A stretch of 51,356 nucleotides of DNA from Chloroflexota bacterium. GTDB lineage: Bacteria; Chloroflexota; UBA11872. The position numbers were made by a program, and so were the translations under genes. Location: positions 1-51,356 of the forward strand of contig JAPPLN010000119.1 in the NCBI GenBank assembly GCA_028874175.1, written 5' to 3'. Of this stretch, positions 17,844 to 26,481 are shown in pieces; positions within the stretch are counted from its first letter, which is position 1; each line of letters begins with the position of its first letter. The notes under the pieces are model-generated. The model saw only the letters and a program-made list of their open reading frames with translations, was not told where the DNA came from and did no database searches.

Positions 17844-18059
17844 TTGTTGGATTGGTTACGGTCGGGCAGTCGGTTGTAGGATCAAGCTTGGCCCATGGGC
17901 TACCTTTGTAGCTTCAAAGCCATTCCTCGTGGTAGATTCGCCCAAGCTCAGCAGGCAGTGCTAAACTACGTTTAGCCGCATTGTCTGCCATGGGCGGGCG
18001 AAGGTCCGTCCTTTTCCCGGGGGAGGGAAGCGGTCCAAACGTCCTGAGGAGGCTATCCC
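17844..18059 (+). promoter_or_regulatory. Leader region of the nusA operon with inverted repeats
   Basis: A 216 bp gene-free stretch. GCTAAAC-TAC-GTTTAGC at 17960-17976 is a perfect 7 bp inverted repeat, a possible operator or RNA hairpin. Upstream are GCTAC-CTTT-GTAGC (17899-17912) and the palindrome GCCCATGGGC (17891-17900), without a T-run, so not a clear intrinsic terminator. GAGGAGG (18046-18052) is the nusA ribosome site. No rimP gene is present, although rimP usually precedes nusA. No convincing -35/-10 pair was found. Confidence 0.5.
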
Positions 18060-19259
18060 GTGCGCAGTGACTTCATGTTGGCGCTGCAGCAGCTTGCCGA
18101 CGAGAAGGGCATTCAGATCGAAGCGGTCGTTAATGCCTTGCGCACAGCAATCACCTCAGCCTTTGAGGACTACAACAGCGACTACGACGACATCGATATC
18201 GAGATCGACCCGGAAACGGGGGACTCGACCGTATATGCCAACAAGACCGTGGTGGAAGTCGTCACCGATGACGTTCACCAGATCTCGCTGGCCGAGGCCC
18301 GTAGCTACGACGAGACCATGGAGCTCGGCGAGATCTTTCAGATCGACATCACCCCGCCAAACTTCGGACGTATCGCGACGCAGAAAGCCCGGCAGGCTAT
18401 GCAGCAGGCCCTGCGGGACGCGGAGCGACTGGAGGTTTACACGCACTTCATCGAGCACCAGGGCCAGTTGCTGGTTGGACGGGTGACCCGCGTCGAGAAT
18501 CGCGGCGTCTTTGTTGATCTCGGGCGCGGTGAGGCGATCATGCTTTCAGCCGATCAGGTGCCCGGCGAGTTCTATCGCTCCGGTCAGCGCATGCGTGTGC
18601 TGCTTCTCGACGTGGCCGAGGGAGGTCGTGGCGCGCAGTTGCGCGTCTCACGCTCGCACGCGGATTTTGTCCGCCGGCTCTTTGAACGCGAAGTGCCCGA
18701 GATACAGAACGGTCTGGTTGAAATTGCGGCAATCGCACGCGATGCCGGCGTTCGCACCAAGCTGGCAGTTCGCTCGCGGCAAGAGGGGCTTGACCCCGTT
18801 GGTTCGGCGGTGGGCATGCGCGGGACGCGCATCCAAAACGTGCTCCGCGAGCTCGGACAGGAAAAGGTCGAGATCATCCTGCACGACGATGAGCCGCGCG
18901 TATACGTGGCGAACGCGCTCAGTCCCGCCCGTGTACGCAACGTGCACGTCGATCTCAGCGACCGCATGGCCGATGTGTTTGTGCCGACCGATATGGTGTC
19001 GCTGGCAATTGGCCGCGAAGGTCAGAATGCACGACTGGCGGCGAGGTTAACGGGGTTGAAGATCACGATCCGGGATGCGTCGGAGCCGGCGGAAGCTGTG
19101 GATGTCGCGGTACCGGAGGGCTCGGACGCCGGGGAAACGGAGCCCTCCAGCACACCCGATCCACCCGATCCACCCGATGCTCCCAATCCCTCGTCGGATG
19201 CCACTTCGACGCCAATGGCGGAACGAGTGGGCCGAGGCGCCCTCGGATCCGGGAGTTGA
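18060..19259 (+). CDS. nusA: Transcription termination/antitermination factor NusA
   Basis: A 399-residue NusA with an N-terminal RNA-polymerase-binding domain (1-125), an S1 RNA-binding domain (about 135-200, LLVGRVTRVENRGVFVDLG), and two KH domains (about 205-345: DPVGSAVGMRGTRIQNV and VSLAIGREGQNARLAARL). It modulates pausing, termination and antitermination. The GTG start is fixed by GAGGAGG seven bases upstream. The last 50 residues are acidic and Pro/Ser-rich (repeated DPP units), a short disordered tail in place of the acidic repeats found in some proteobacteria. It overlaps rnpM by 4 bp (TTGA). Confidence 0.95.
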   Translation: MRSDFMLALQQLADEKGIQIEAVVNALRTAITSAFEDYNSDYDDIDIEIDPETGDSTVYANKTVVEVVTDDVHQISLAEARSYDETMELGEIFQIDITPPNFGRIATQKARQAMQQALRDAERLEVYTHFIEHQGQLLVGRVTRVENRGVFVDLGRGEAIMLSADQVPGEFYRSGQRMRVLLLDVAEGGRGAQLRVSRSHADFVRRLFEREVPEIQNGLVEIAAIARDAGVRTKLAVRSRQEGLDPVGSAVGMRGTRIQNVLRELGQEKVEIILHDDEPRVYVANALSPARVRNVHVDLSDRMADVFVPTDMVSLAIGREGQNARLAARLTGLKITIRDASEPAEAVDVAVPEGSDAGETEPSSTPDPPDPPDAPNPSSDATSTPMAERVGRGALGSGS

Positions 19260-19555
19260 CCATCGCCCGCGCCGAGCCTGCTCGCACGTGTGTCGTCACG
19301 CGCGTGAAACGTCCCAAACGCGAACTCATCCGAATTGTGCGTACGCCCGAAGGCGGTGTGCGCTGCGATCCTTCCGGTCGGCTGGATGGGCGCGGCGCGT
19401 ACGTCTCCATGGAGCCCGGCTGCGTGCAAAAGGCGCTCGCGCACGGCATCCTAGGCAAACAGTTGGGAGTGTCCATTGATCGCACGCAGGCTGAGAGCTT
19501 GATCGAACACGTTGAGCGCGAGCGCCTTGTCCGGATAACCGGGAGCGCTCGCTAG
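19256..19555 (+). CDS. rnpM: YlxR-family RNase P modulator RnpM
   Basis: A 99-residue YlxR protein with RTCVVTRVKRPKRELIRIVR (residues 10-29), followed by the DPSGRLDGRGAYVS core and a helical C-terminus. The family binds RNase P RNA and is nearly always found between nusA and infB, as here. The second cysteine of the common RTCIVCR motif is Thr. The TTG start overlaps the nusA stop; GGGAG sits immediately before it, which is too close for an ideal site, so translational coupling is likely. Confidence 0.85.
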   Translation: MTIARAEPARTCVVTRVKRPKRELIRIVRTPEGGVRCDPSGRLDGRGAYVSMEPGCVQKALAHGILGKQLGVSIDRTQAESLIEHVERERLVRITGSAR

Positions 19556-19556
19556 C

Positions 19557-21440
19557 ATGGCGCGCCGCCGACGCACGCGTCGACGCCCGCCGCCGCGGCC
19601 GCGCGCGAGGCGCCGCCCCCAGCAGCGACCCGGTCCGGCCACTGAGGAGCGGCCCCCCGAGCCGGAGGAAACGCCGGAAGTCGAACTTCGCCAGGTCGCC
19701 ATGCCGACTTCCGCCGCGATTGCCGACATTGCCGAGCGCGCCGACGTGCCGCCGACCAACATCATCATGGAGCTGCTCAATCGAGGCGTGCTGGCCACCA
19801 TCAACGCGGCCATCGATCGGGATACCGCGCGCGCGGTCATGCACAATCTCGGTGTTGCGATCGTTGCCGAACCTGTACATGACCGTGTCGCTCCCGTGGC
19901 TCCTCAGGAACCACCGCAGCCCGATGTCGCAGATCCTGTGGAGGGCGAGCCGCGTCCGCCCGTCGTGACGGTGATGGGCCACGTCGATCACGGCAAGACC
20001 ACGCTGCTGGATGCCATACGAAACACCAGTGTGGTCGACACCGAGTACGGGGGGATTACCCAGCACATCGGGGCCTACCAGGTTTCCGTGAATGGCGGTG
20101 CTATTACCTTCATTGACACACCGGGTCACGAGGCCTTTACGGCCATGCGTGCGCGCGGAGCGGGGGTCACCGACATTGCGGTGATTGTGGTTGCCGCCGA
20201 TGACGGGATCATGCCCCAGACCGTTGAAGCCATTGGGCACGCGAGAGCGGCCAGCGTGCCGATCATCATTGCCGTCAACAAGATCGATCTGGAGACCGCG
20301 AATCCGAATCGTGTGCTCCAGCAACTTACGGAACATCAGATCGTTGTCGAGGACTTTGGTGGAGATGTCGTGGCGGTTCCGCTATCGGCCCTCCAGGGCG
20401 AAGGAATCAACGATCTCCTCGAATACATCAACCTCACGGCCGAGCTGGAAGAGTTGCGCGCGCCGGTGGACGGGCCGGCTCAAGGCACGATCATCGAGAC
20501 ACGGCTCGACCACAGTCAGGGGCCGGTGGCGACCGTGCTCGTGCAGCGCGGAACCCTAAGGGTTGGTGACACCCTCACGACTGGCGAGATCAACGGCCGC
20601 GTGCGAGCGCTGTTTGACGAGAGTGGCGGGCGCCTACGAACGGCGACGCCATCGACACCTGTCCAGGTCATGGGTCTGGACGCGATGCCGGACGTTGGCG
20701 ATCCGATCAATGTCATTCCCCGTCAGCGCAAGCGGCGCCGACAGCAGGGCCGAACGCCAACTCGAGGAAGTGGCGACCAGGCCATGCGTCTGAGCCTCGA
20801 AGCGCTCGCCGCGCAGATGACGGCGGGCCGTCTCCAGCAGATCAACCTGGTCGTAAAAGCGGATACCGCCGGATCTGTTGATGCCGTTGTCAAGTCGATC
20901 GACCAGCTAGGCGACGACCGGGCTCGCGCCATGGTGGTCTTCGAGGGCGTCGGATCCGTCACCGAGTCCGATGTGAATCTCGCATCGGCCGCCAAAGGCC
21001 TCGTGCTTGCATTCAATACGCGTGTTGACGCGACGGCCGCCGCAGAAGCCGAACGTCAGAATGTCGACGTGCGCACCTACCGCACGATCTATGAACTCAT
21101 TGACGACGTGGACGCGGCGCTCAAGGGCTCCATCAAGCCTGAGCAAGTCGAGGTGGTTGACGGTCGTCTGGAGATTCGCGGCGAATTCCGGACCGAGCGC
21201 ACGCGCCAGATCGTGGGCGGCATGGTGCTTTCGGGACGCGTCTACACCGGCGCCCAGGTCCGAATCCTGCGCGGCAACGAGGAGATCGGCACCGGCCACA
21301 TTCTCACGGTGCGCCGCTTCTCCGATGAGGTGGACGAGGTTCGACAGGGCTTCGACTGCGGATTGGCCATCGAAACGACCACCAAGATTCAACTTGCCGA
21401 CATCATCGAGGCCAGCCACACCGAAGAACGGCTCCCGTAG
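19557..21440 (+). CDS. infB: Translation initiation factor IF-2
   Basis: A 627-residue IF-2 with a very short Arg/Pro-rich N-terminus (1-40) in place of the long extension of E. coli IF-2. An IF2-N-like helical domain follows (about 48-105, [22 protein letters not shown]). The G domain has G1 GHVDHGKTT (141-149), G3 DTPGHE and G4 NKID. Domains II, III and IV (C2) end with [17 protein letters not shown]. It delivers initiator tRNA to the 30S subunit. It follows rnpM by one base and ends 16 bp before the proposed rbfA start codon. Confidence 0.95.
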   Translation: MARRRRTRRRPPPRPRARRRPQQRPGPATEERPPEPEETPEVELRQVAMPTSAAIADIAERADVPPTNIIMELLNRGVLATINAAIDRDTARAVMHNLGVAIVAEPVHDRVAPVAPQEPPQPDVADPVEGEPRPPVVTVMGHVDHGKTTLLDAIRNTSVVDTEYGGITQHIGAYQVSVNGGAITFIDTPGHEAFTAMRARGAGVTDIAVIVVAADDGIMPQTVEAIGHARAASVPIIIAVNKIDLETANPNRVLQQLTEHQIVVEDFGGDVVAVPLSALQGEGINDLLEYINLTAELEELRAPVDGPAQGTIIETRLDHSQGPVATVLVQRGTLRVGDTLTTGEINGRVRALFDESGGRLRTATPSTPVQVMGLDAMPDVGDPINVIPRQRKRRRQQGRTPTRGSGDQAMRLSLEALAAQMTAGRLQQINLVVKADTAGSVDAVVKSIDQLGDDRARAMVVFEGVGSVTESDVNLASAAKGLVLAFNTRVDATAAAEAERQNVDVRTYRTIYELIDDVDAALKGSIKPEQVEVVDGRLEIRGEFRTERTRQIVGGMVLSGRVYTGAQVRILRGNEEIGTGHILTVRRFSDEVDEVRQGFDCGLAIETTTKIQLADIIEASHTEERLP

Positions 21441-21456
21441 CTCCGGAGGCCGCCCC

Positions 21457-21846
21457 ATCGCTACGCGCCGTGCGCAACGGATAGAAGCCCAGATCGCGCG
21501 AGAGATCAGTGGCCTCATTGAGCGCGAGCTCGAAGACCCGGCCATCGGTTTCGTCACCGTGCAACGTGTGTCGATCTCGCCCGATCTGGGGCAGGCGGTC
21601 GTGTTCGTGACGCCGCTGGGCGACGCGCACAATGCCATGGAGTCGTTGGCCGCTCTGCAGCGGGCGTCAACGTTTGTACGCCGCGAACTGGCGGCCCGCA
21701 TTCGCGTATATCGCATCCCGCGCATCCAGTTTCAACTCGACCCCGAGATGCTGACCGCCGAGGCCATCTCCCAGCGCCGCACCGAAGGCGAGGCAACCGA
21801 TCAGGGGGCTCAAGCCCTTACGGTTCAACCTTGCGATGGCCCGTGA
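21457..21846 (+). CDS. rbfA: Ribosome-binding factor A, probable ATC start
   Basis: A 129-residue RbfA (ATRRAQRIEAQIAREISGLI, then ELEDPAIGFVTVQRVSISPDL) that assists 30S maturation near the 5' end of 16S rRNA. The frame has no ATG, GTG or TTG between the infB stop and the conserved body; the first GTG in frame is inside the conserved VTVQRV segment. ATC at 21457 gives x-ATRRAQR, matching the MA-RRxxR beginning of homologues, and GGAGG at 21445-21449 lies seven bases upstream. A start at AUC is therefore proposed; a base error from ATG would look the same. It overlaps truB by 11 bp. Confidence 0.85.
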   Translation: MATRRAQRIEAQIAREISGLIERELEDPAIGFVTVQRVSISPDLGQAVVFVTPLGDAHNAMESLAALQRASTFVRRELAARIRVYRIPRIQFQLDPEMLTAEAISQRRTEGEATDQGAQALTVQPCDGP

Positions 21847-22795
21847 AGGTCAGGCCCCGCCCAATGGCGGATTCATCAATATTTACAAGCCAATCGGCGC
21901 CGGCTCCACACAGGTAGTCGGGCGTGTCCGCCGCGCAGTCCGCGTTCGACGGGTTGGGCACTGCGGCACCCTGGACCCACTGGCCTGGGGCGTGCTGCCG
22001 CTGGCGATAGGGCGCGCCACTCGGCTGAGCAGCTTCGTGCTGGATATGCCCAAGACGTACGAGGCTGCCGTACTCTTCGGCGTCGAGACGCCCTCCTCCG
22101 ACCTGGAGACACATCCGACATCCGAGCCTCGCCCGCCACCAGGGCCAGGAGCCGTGGAGCAGGTACTTCCCTCGTTTACGGGCGCGATCGAACAGCGTCC
22201 GCCGGAATATTCGGCCCTCCGAGTTCGTGGCGTGCGCGCCTATCGCTCGGCCCGCGCCGGCAGGCAGGTGGATCTGAAACCGCGTCGAGTCCACGTTCGC
22301 GCACTGCGGCTCGTGTCGGCTGGCCGCATCGGCGTTCGGATGATTGACGGTCGCCTTCAATTCGGCAGCGGGGAGGGCTGGAGCGACGCTCTGCTGGCCG
22401 GTCTGCGTATCGAATGTTCGTCGGGCACGTACATTCGCGCGCTGGCCCGTGATCTGGGAGCGGCGATCGGCTGCGGCGCCACGCTATTCGGCCTGGCACG
22501 TACGCGAGTGGGGCCCTTCACCCTGAGTGCGTCGACCGAGATGTGGCAGCTTGAGATCGCGGCACGCGAGGGCTTCCTCGACACGCTGCTCCACGCTCCG
22601 GACACAGTGGTCGAGCACCTGCCGTCAGCCATCCTCAGCGACACGGATCGCGTTGAATTCAGTCACGGACGCTCGCTGAACCGCGCGGCTTCCGGGCTGC
22701 ACCGTCTATACGACGGCAACGGCAGCTTTCTCGGCCTCGCGCAGGGCCAGGCTGGCTGCTGGACACCCCGCATGGTGTGGAAAACGCCACAGTGA
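21836..22795 (+). CDS. truB: tRNA pseudouridine(55) synthase
   Basis: A 319-residue TruB. GGFINIYKPIGAGSTQVV is the N-terminal motif. The catalytic Asp is in HCGTLDPLAWGVLPLAIGRAT. KTYEAAVLFGVETPSSD and CSSGTYIRALARDLG are other conserved blocks. It makes the universal U55 pseudouridine in the T loop of tRNA. The catalytic block has Cys-Gly and Ala-Trp-Gly where TGTLDP-LATG is usual, a mild departure. It overlaps rbfA by 11 bp and ribF by 19 bp, so all three are likely coupled. Confidence 0.93.
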   Translation: MAREGQAPPNGGFINIYKPIGAGSTQVVGRVRRAVRVRRVGHCGTLDPLAWGVLPLAIGRATRLSSFVLDMPKTYEAAVLFGVETPSSDLETHPTSEPRPPPGPGAVEQVLPSFTGAIEQRPPEYSALRVRGVRAYRSARAGRQVDLKPRRVHVRALRLVSAGRIGVRMIDGRLQFGSGEGWSDALLAGLRIECSSGTYIRALARDLGAAIGCGATLFGLARTRVGPFTLSASTEMWQLEIAAREGFLDTLLHAPDTVVEHLPSAILSDTDRVEFSHGRSLNRAASGLHRLYDGNGSFLGLAQGQAGCWTPRMVWKTPQ

Positions 22796-23784
22796 CGCAG
22801 GCCCCGAACGCTGGCCACGTGCGCGTCTTCCGGGAAGACGACCCGTTTATTCCGCTGGGCGGCGCGGCCGTGACAATTGGCCGCTTTGACGGCGTGCACC
22901 GAGGTCACCAGGCCCTGCTGCGGGCAACTTGCAGGGCAGCCGCCGCGCAAGACGGTGGGCGTGCGATCGCCGTCACTCTCTGGCCCCCGCCCGAGTGGGT
23001 GCTGCGGCCGTCCGAGCCCCGCCAACTGTTGACGACCCTGGACGACCGAATCGACTTGCTGGCCACCTCGGGAGTGGACGACGTCATCGTATTGCGCTTT
23101 GACCGGCAGTTTTCACGCCGGTCGGCCAACGAATTTCTCCGCGATCTGATCGAACGGCTGGCCATGCGGACGCTCGTTACCGGACCTAATGCGGCGATTG
23201 GACGGGATCGCGAGGGCACGCCGGATGTCATTGCGAGCCTGGCGCCACGCTTGGGGTTTACTCATGTGGCTGTGCGCTATGAGGGCGAACCGGGCGCCAT
23301 TTCGAGTAGCCGAGCCCGAGAGACATTGGCCGCCGGTGAGGTGGACCGGCTTCACGCAATTCTGGACCGCGCACACAGTCTGTTTGGCACGGTTGCCCGG
23401 GGCGATGGTCGAGGCCGCGACCTGGGCTTTCCAACGGCCAACGTCCAAACTCCCCCATGGCTGGTCCTTCCGGCGGACGGCGTCTATGCAGGAACGGCGC
23501 TCGTGGACGCAGATCCCACGCTCTACCCGGCACTGATCAGCGTGGGCACGCGCCCGACGTTTGGCTTGAGCCACCGTCTTTTTGAAGTCCATCTCCTGGG
23601 ATTCGACCGCGAAATCTACGGCTGCGGGCTGCGCACCTTTATTCGTGCCTGGTTGCGCGGTCAGCAGGCGTTTCACTCGGTTGAGGAGTTGGTGGCCGCC
23701 ATGCATCGTGATCGCGAGGCCGCTGAGAGGATCGATCTTGGCGGGTCGGAACAGGCGATGCCGTTTCTTCGAGCGCCGGGCTGA
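22777..23784 (+). CDS. ribF: Bifunctional riboflavin kinase / FAD synthetase
   Basis: A 335-residue RibF. The N-terminal nucleotidyltransferase domain has TIGRFDGVHRGHQALL (33-48) and the ISSSRARE motif. The C-terminal flavokinase domain has GRDLGFPTANVQTP and ADGVYAGTALVD, then ISVGTRPTFG and the EVHLLGFDREIYG block. It phosphorylates riboflavin and adenylates FMN. The GTG start lies inside truB. Position at the end of a nusA-infB-rbfA-truB operon is standard. rpsO, often next, is absent. Confidence 0.93.
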   Translation: MENATVTQAPNAGHVRVFREDDPFIPLGGAAVTIGRFDGVHRGHQALLRATCRAAAAQDGGRAIAVTLWPPPEWVLRPSEPRQLLTTLDDRIDLLATSGVDDVIVLRFDRQFSRRSANEFLRDLIERLAMRTLVTGPNAAIGRDREGTPDVIASLAPRLGFTHVAVRYEGEPGAISSSRARETLAAGEVDRLHAILDRAHSLFGTVARGDGRGRDLGFPTANVQTPPWLVLPADGVYAGTALVDADPTLYPALISVGTRPTFGLSHRLFEVHLLGFDREIYGCGLRTFIRAWLRGQQAFHSVEELVAAMHRDREAAERIDLGGSEQAMPFLRAPG

Positions 23785-23936
23785 TGGCGTCGTCACGATC
23801 CAGGAATTGCGGACGCCAAGCAACGGTAGGGCTGTGCCACCATGTGTGCTGAACAACGAGGTCGTTAGTTGAATCTCGTCGTCGGGGACATCGGCGTCTC
23901 TGGCTGAGATGACGCAACAATTTCGGGCGGTACGCG

Positions 23937-24659
23937 ATGCGTGACTCAAGGCGGAGCGCCGCACGGCAGGCTGGTCGATCCCCGGATGCCGGCGCGCTGA
24001 AGCGACACTACCTGCAACAGGTTGAAGTCTTTCAAGACCTTACCGAGGCGCAGATCCACGACGTTGAGCGCAGCACGCGCATGTCGACTGTTGGTCCAGG
24101 GCGGATCCTGCACCAGCCGGACGAGAAGTCCGAGATGCTGTTCCTCCTGAAGTCCGGCCGAGTTCAGATCTACCGCATCTCACCCGATGGCAAACGCTTC
24201 GTCATTTCCAACATCGAGCCAGGGATGTTTTTTGGCGAGATGGCGCTGCTGGGACAGGCGGTCCACGATTCGTTCGCCGAAACGATCACGGAATCGACCC
24301 TGTGTGTCATCAGCCGACGAGATTTGGAATACCTCATCGGCCGTTTCCCGACTATCGGCGTTCGCATCATGCAGGCGCTGGCCGACCGTCTGAGCGAAGC
24401 CGAAACACAGCTTGAGGATCTTGCGCTCAAGTCGCTCACTGCGCGACTGGCCACGTTGATCCTGCGTCTTTCGTCAGGCGCCGATGGACGAGTCACGGGG
24501 CTAACCCACAACGACCTGGCCGAACGTGTAGGCACATCGCGCGAAACAGCAACGCAGGCCTTGAACGAACTGAAGAACGCCGGGCTGATCGCCATTGGCC
24601 GCAAGCGCATTGATGTCCTTGATCGCCAGGCCCTGGAGGACGTGGCCCAGGAGTACTGA
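23937..24659 (+). CDS. Crp/Fnr-family transcriptional regulator
   Basis: A 240-residue regulator. A cyclic-nucleotide-binding-like domain covers about 28-145 (VFQDLTEAQIHDVERS, GRILHQPDEKSEMLFLLKSGRV, GMFFGEMALLGQ). A dimer helix follows, and a Crp-type winged helix-turn-helix at about 165-235 has LTHNDLAERVGTSRETATQALNEL and RKRIDVLDRQAL. No Fnr-type N-terminal cysteine cluster is seen, so an oxygen-sensing Fe-S role is unlikely. The effector is unknown. The gene stands alone with 152 bp upstream. Confidence 0.88.
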   Translation: MRDSRRSAARQAGRSPDAGALKRHYLQQVEVFQDLTEAQIHDVERSTRMSTVGPGRILHQPDEKSEMLFLLKSGRVQIYRISPDGKRFVISNIEPGMFFGEMALLGQAVHDSFAETITESTLCVISRRDLEYLIGRFPTIGVRIMQALADRLSEAETQLEDLALKSLTARLATLILRLSSGADGRVTGLTHNDLAERVGTSRETATQALNELKNAGLIAIGRKRIDVLDRQALEDVAQEY

Positions 24660-24765
24660 TTCCGCGAACGGTGGCCATGCCGGCCCGTATGCCCCGTGGA
24701 TGTGCCACGATGCCTGCGAGCGAGCATCATGCGGCTTTTCACCCATCGCAAGGAGCTAAGCGCCC

Positions 24766-26367
24766 ATGTTCGGACGGCGGCCAAGCGTCACCTCCCGTCG
24801 CGGTGTAGTCGCGGCGGCGCATCCTCTCGCGGCGCAGGCAGGCGCTCGCATCCTGTCCAACGGCGGCAATGCGTTTGATGCCGCTGTTGCAACGGCAGCG
24901 GCGCTTAACGTGGTTGAGCCCTACATGTCAGGGTTGGCCGGCATGGGCACGGCCATGGTCTACGTGGCTTCCGAGCGTCGCGTGCGGTGCTTGGACTTTA
25001 CGCCGGCCGTACCACTCAAGTTCGACCCAATCGCGCGACGCTACGACGATCTGACCCGAGGTCCGCACGGGGTCGGTCCGCCCGCCAGTCTGGCCGGGTG
25101 GATGAAGCTGCTGGACACCTACGGCACGTGCGGTACCGCTGAACTCTTTGCCGATGCCATCGATCTTGCACGCGGCGGCTTCCCCGTCTCCGAGGGCAAC
25201 GCCCACATGATCGGCGGCCGCCTGCAAGACATCGCTGAGATCTTTGCCGGTTGGTCGGAGATATTCCTGGACGACGGCGAAGAGCCCGATGCCGGCTGGG
25301 TGCTGCATCAGCACGACCTGGCCGACACGTACGAGGCTCTGGTCAGCGAAGGTCCTGACTACCTCTACCACGGGCCGCTGGGCCAAGCCCTCGTCAACGA
25401 GATCCAGGCACTCGGCGGTGCGCTTTCGATGGAGGACCTGGCGGCCGTGGAGGCTCGCTGGCAAGAACCGATCCGAATCGCGTATCGCGGCCTGGAAGTC
25501 AACGGCGCTCCGCCGCCCTCCGAGGGCTTTCAGATGCTGATGACTCTGGGCCTCGTGAGTCATCTAGACGTCGGCGCGCTCGAACGAAACGGCCCGGAAC
25601 ATCTGGACGCGATGATCCGTGCAATTCGGTTGTCATCCCGAGCACGCTTCCGCTACGCCAACGCGCCGATTGAGATCGTTGAAGAGATCCTGGGAGACGA
25701 AAACCTGGATCGCCTGCGCGGCCTGCTGGACTCGCCGGAGGCCATCAGCGGACCCACCGAGCAGATTGGAGCCGCGCAGCCGCCGGGCTCGCAGCCGGAT
25801 CCGATGCTTGAGCACACCACCTCCTTTTCGGTGATGGATGCGGAGGGCAACGCCGTGTGTCTGACCCAAAGTCTCGGTGCCGGGTTCGGATCCGGCATCG
25901 TCGTCCAGGGACATGGGGTGCTGACTAACGATCTGCTTCGGTGGGGCGATCTGAACCCGCTCAGCCCGAATCACCTCTACCCGGGCGCGCCACTGTCCTT
26001 GCCAATTGCGCCGACCATCTCCCTGCGCGATGGCGAAGCGGTCCTGGCGCTCGGCACGCCGGGCAGCTACGGCATTTGCCAGACCCAGCCGCAGGCTCTG
26101 GTGCAGCACGTTGACTTCGGGCTGGACGTGCAGGCCGCCATCGAAGCCCCGCGCATGCGGCTGATGGATGGCGACCTGGCGCTCGTTGAATCTCGCATTG
26201 ATCAAGACGTGATTGACGCTCTTTGTGCCCGCGGCCACGGAGCTGAGGCCACCGAACCCTGGACCATGACTGTCGGCGGCATGCAAGGAGCCAGCCGCAA
26301 CCCAGCCACCGGCGCACTCCAGGGAGGCGCTGATCCGCGACGGGATGGCTACGCCATCGGCGTGTGA
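24766..26367 (+). CDS. Gamma-glutamyltransferase family protein
   Basis: A 533-residue Ntn-hydrolase. The N-terminal part starts RRGVVAAAHPLAAQAGARIL and SNGGNAFDAAVATAAALNVVEP. The autoprocessing threonine is T351 in LEHTTSFSVMD. The small subunit carries TQSLGAGFGSG and LGTPGSYGICQTQPQ. Family members cleave gamma-glutamyl amides such as glutathione, or act on related acyl substrates. No signal peptide is visible, whereas classical GGTs are exported, so a cytoplasmic relative is likely. AAGGAG lies 11 bases before the ATG. Confidence 0.85.
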   Translation: MFGRRPSVTSRRGVVAAAHPLAAQAGARILSNGGNAFDAAVATAAALNVVEPYMSGLAGMGTAMVYVASERRVRCLDFTPAVPLKFDPIARRYDDLTRGPHGVGPPASLAGWMKLLDTYGTCGTAELFADAIDLARGGFPVSEGNAHMIGGRLQDIAEIFAGWSEIFLDDGEEPDAGWVLHQHDLADTYEALVSEGPDYLYHGPLGQALVNEIQALGGALSMEDLAAVEARWQEPIRIAYRGLEVNGAPPPSEGFQMLMTLGLVSHLDVGALERNGPEHLDAMIRAIRLSSRARFRYANAPIEIVEEILGDENLDRLRGLLDSPEAISGPTEQIGAAQPPGSQPDPMLEHTTSFSVMDAEGNAVCLTQSLGAGFGSGIVVQGHGVLTNDLLRWGDLNPLSPNHLYPGAPLSLPIAPTISLRDGEAVLALGTPGSYGICQTQPQALVQHVDFGLDVQAAIEAPRMRLMDGDLALVESRIDQDVIDALCARGHGAEATEPWTMTVGGMQGASRNPATGALQGGADPRRDGYAIGV

Positions 26368-26481
26368 CCGCGAGCTTGAGGTGGTGAGATATCGGACCGC
26401 GATGGCCGATGCGTCCTCGCGTGCGGAGCGTCACGTGTTCAAGACGTCACCAGGTGCAGTCACGGTAGGAGTGCCGTCAAA

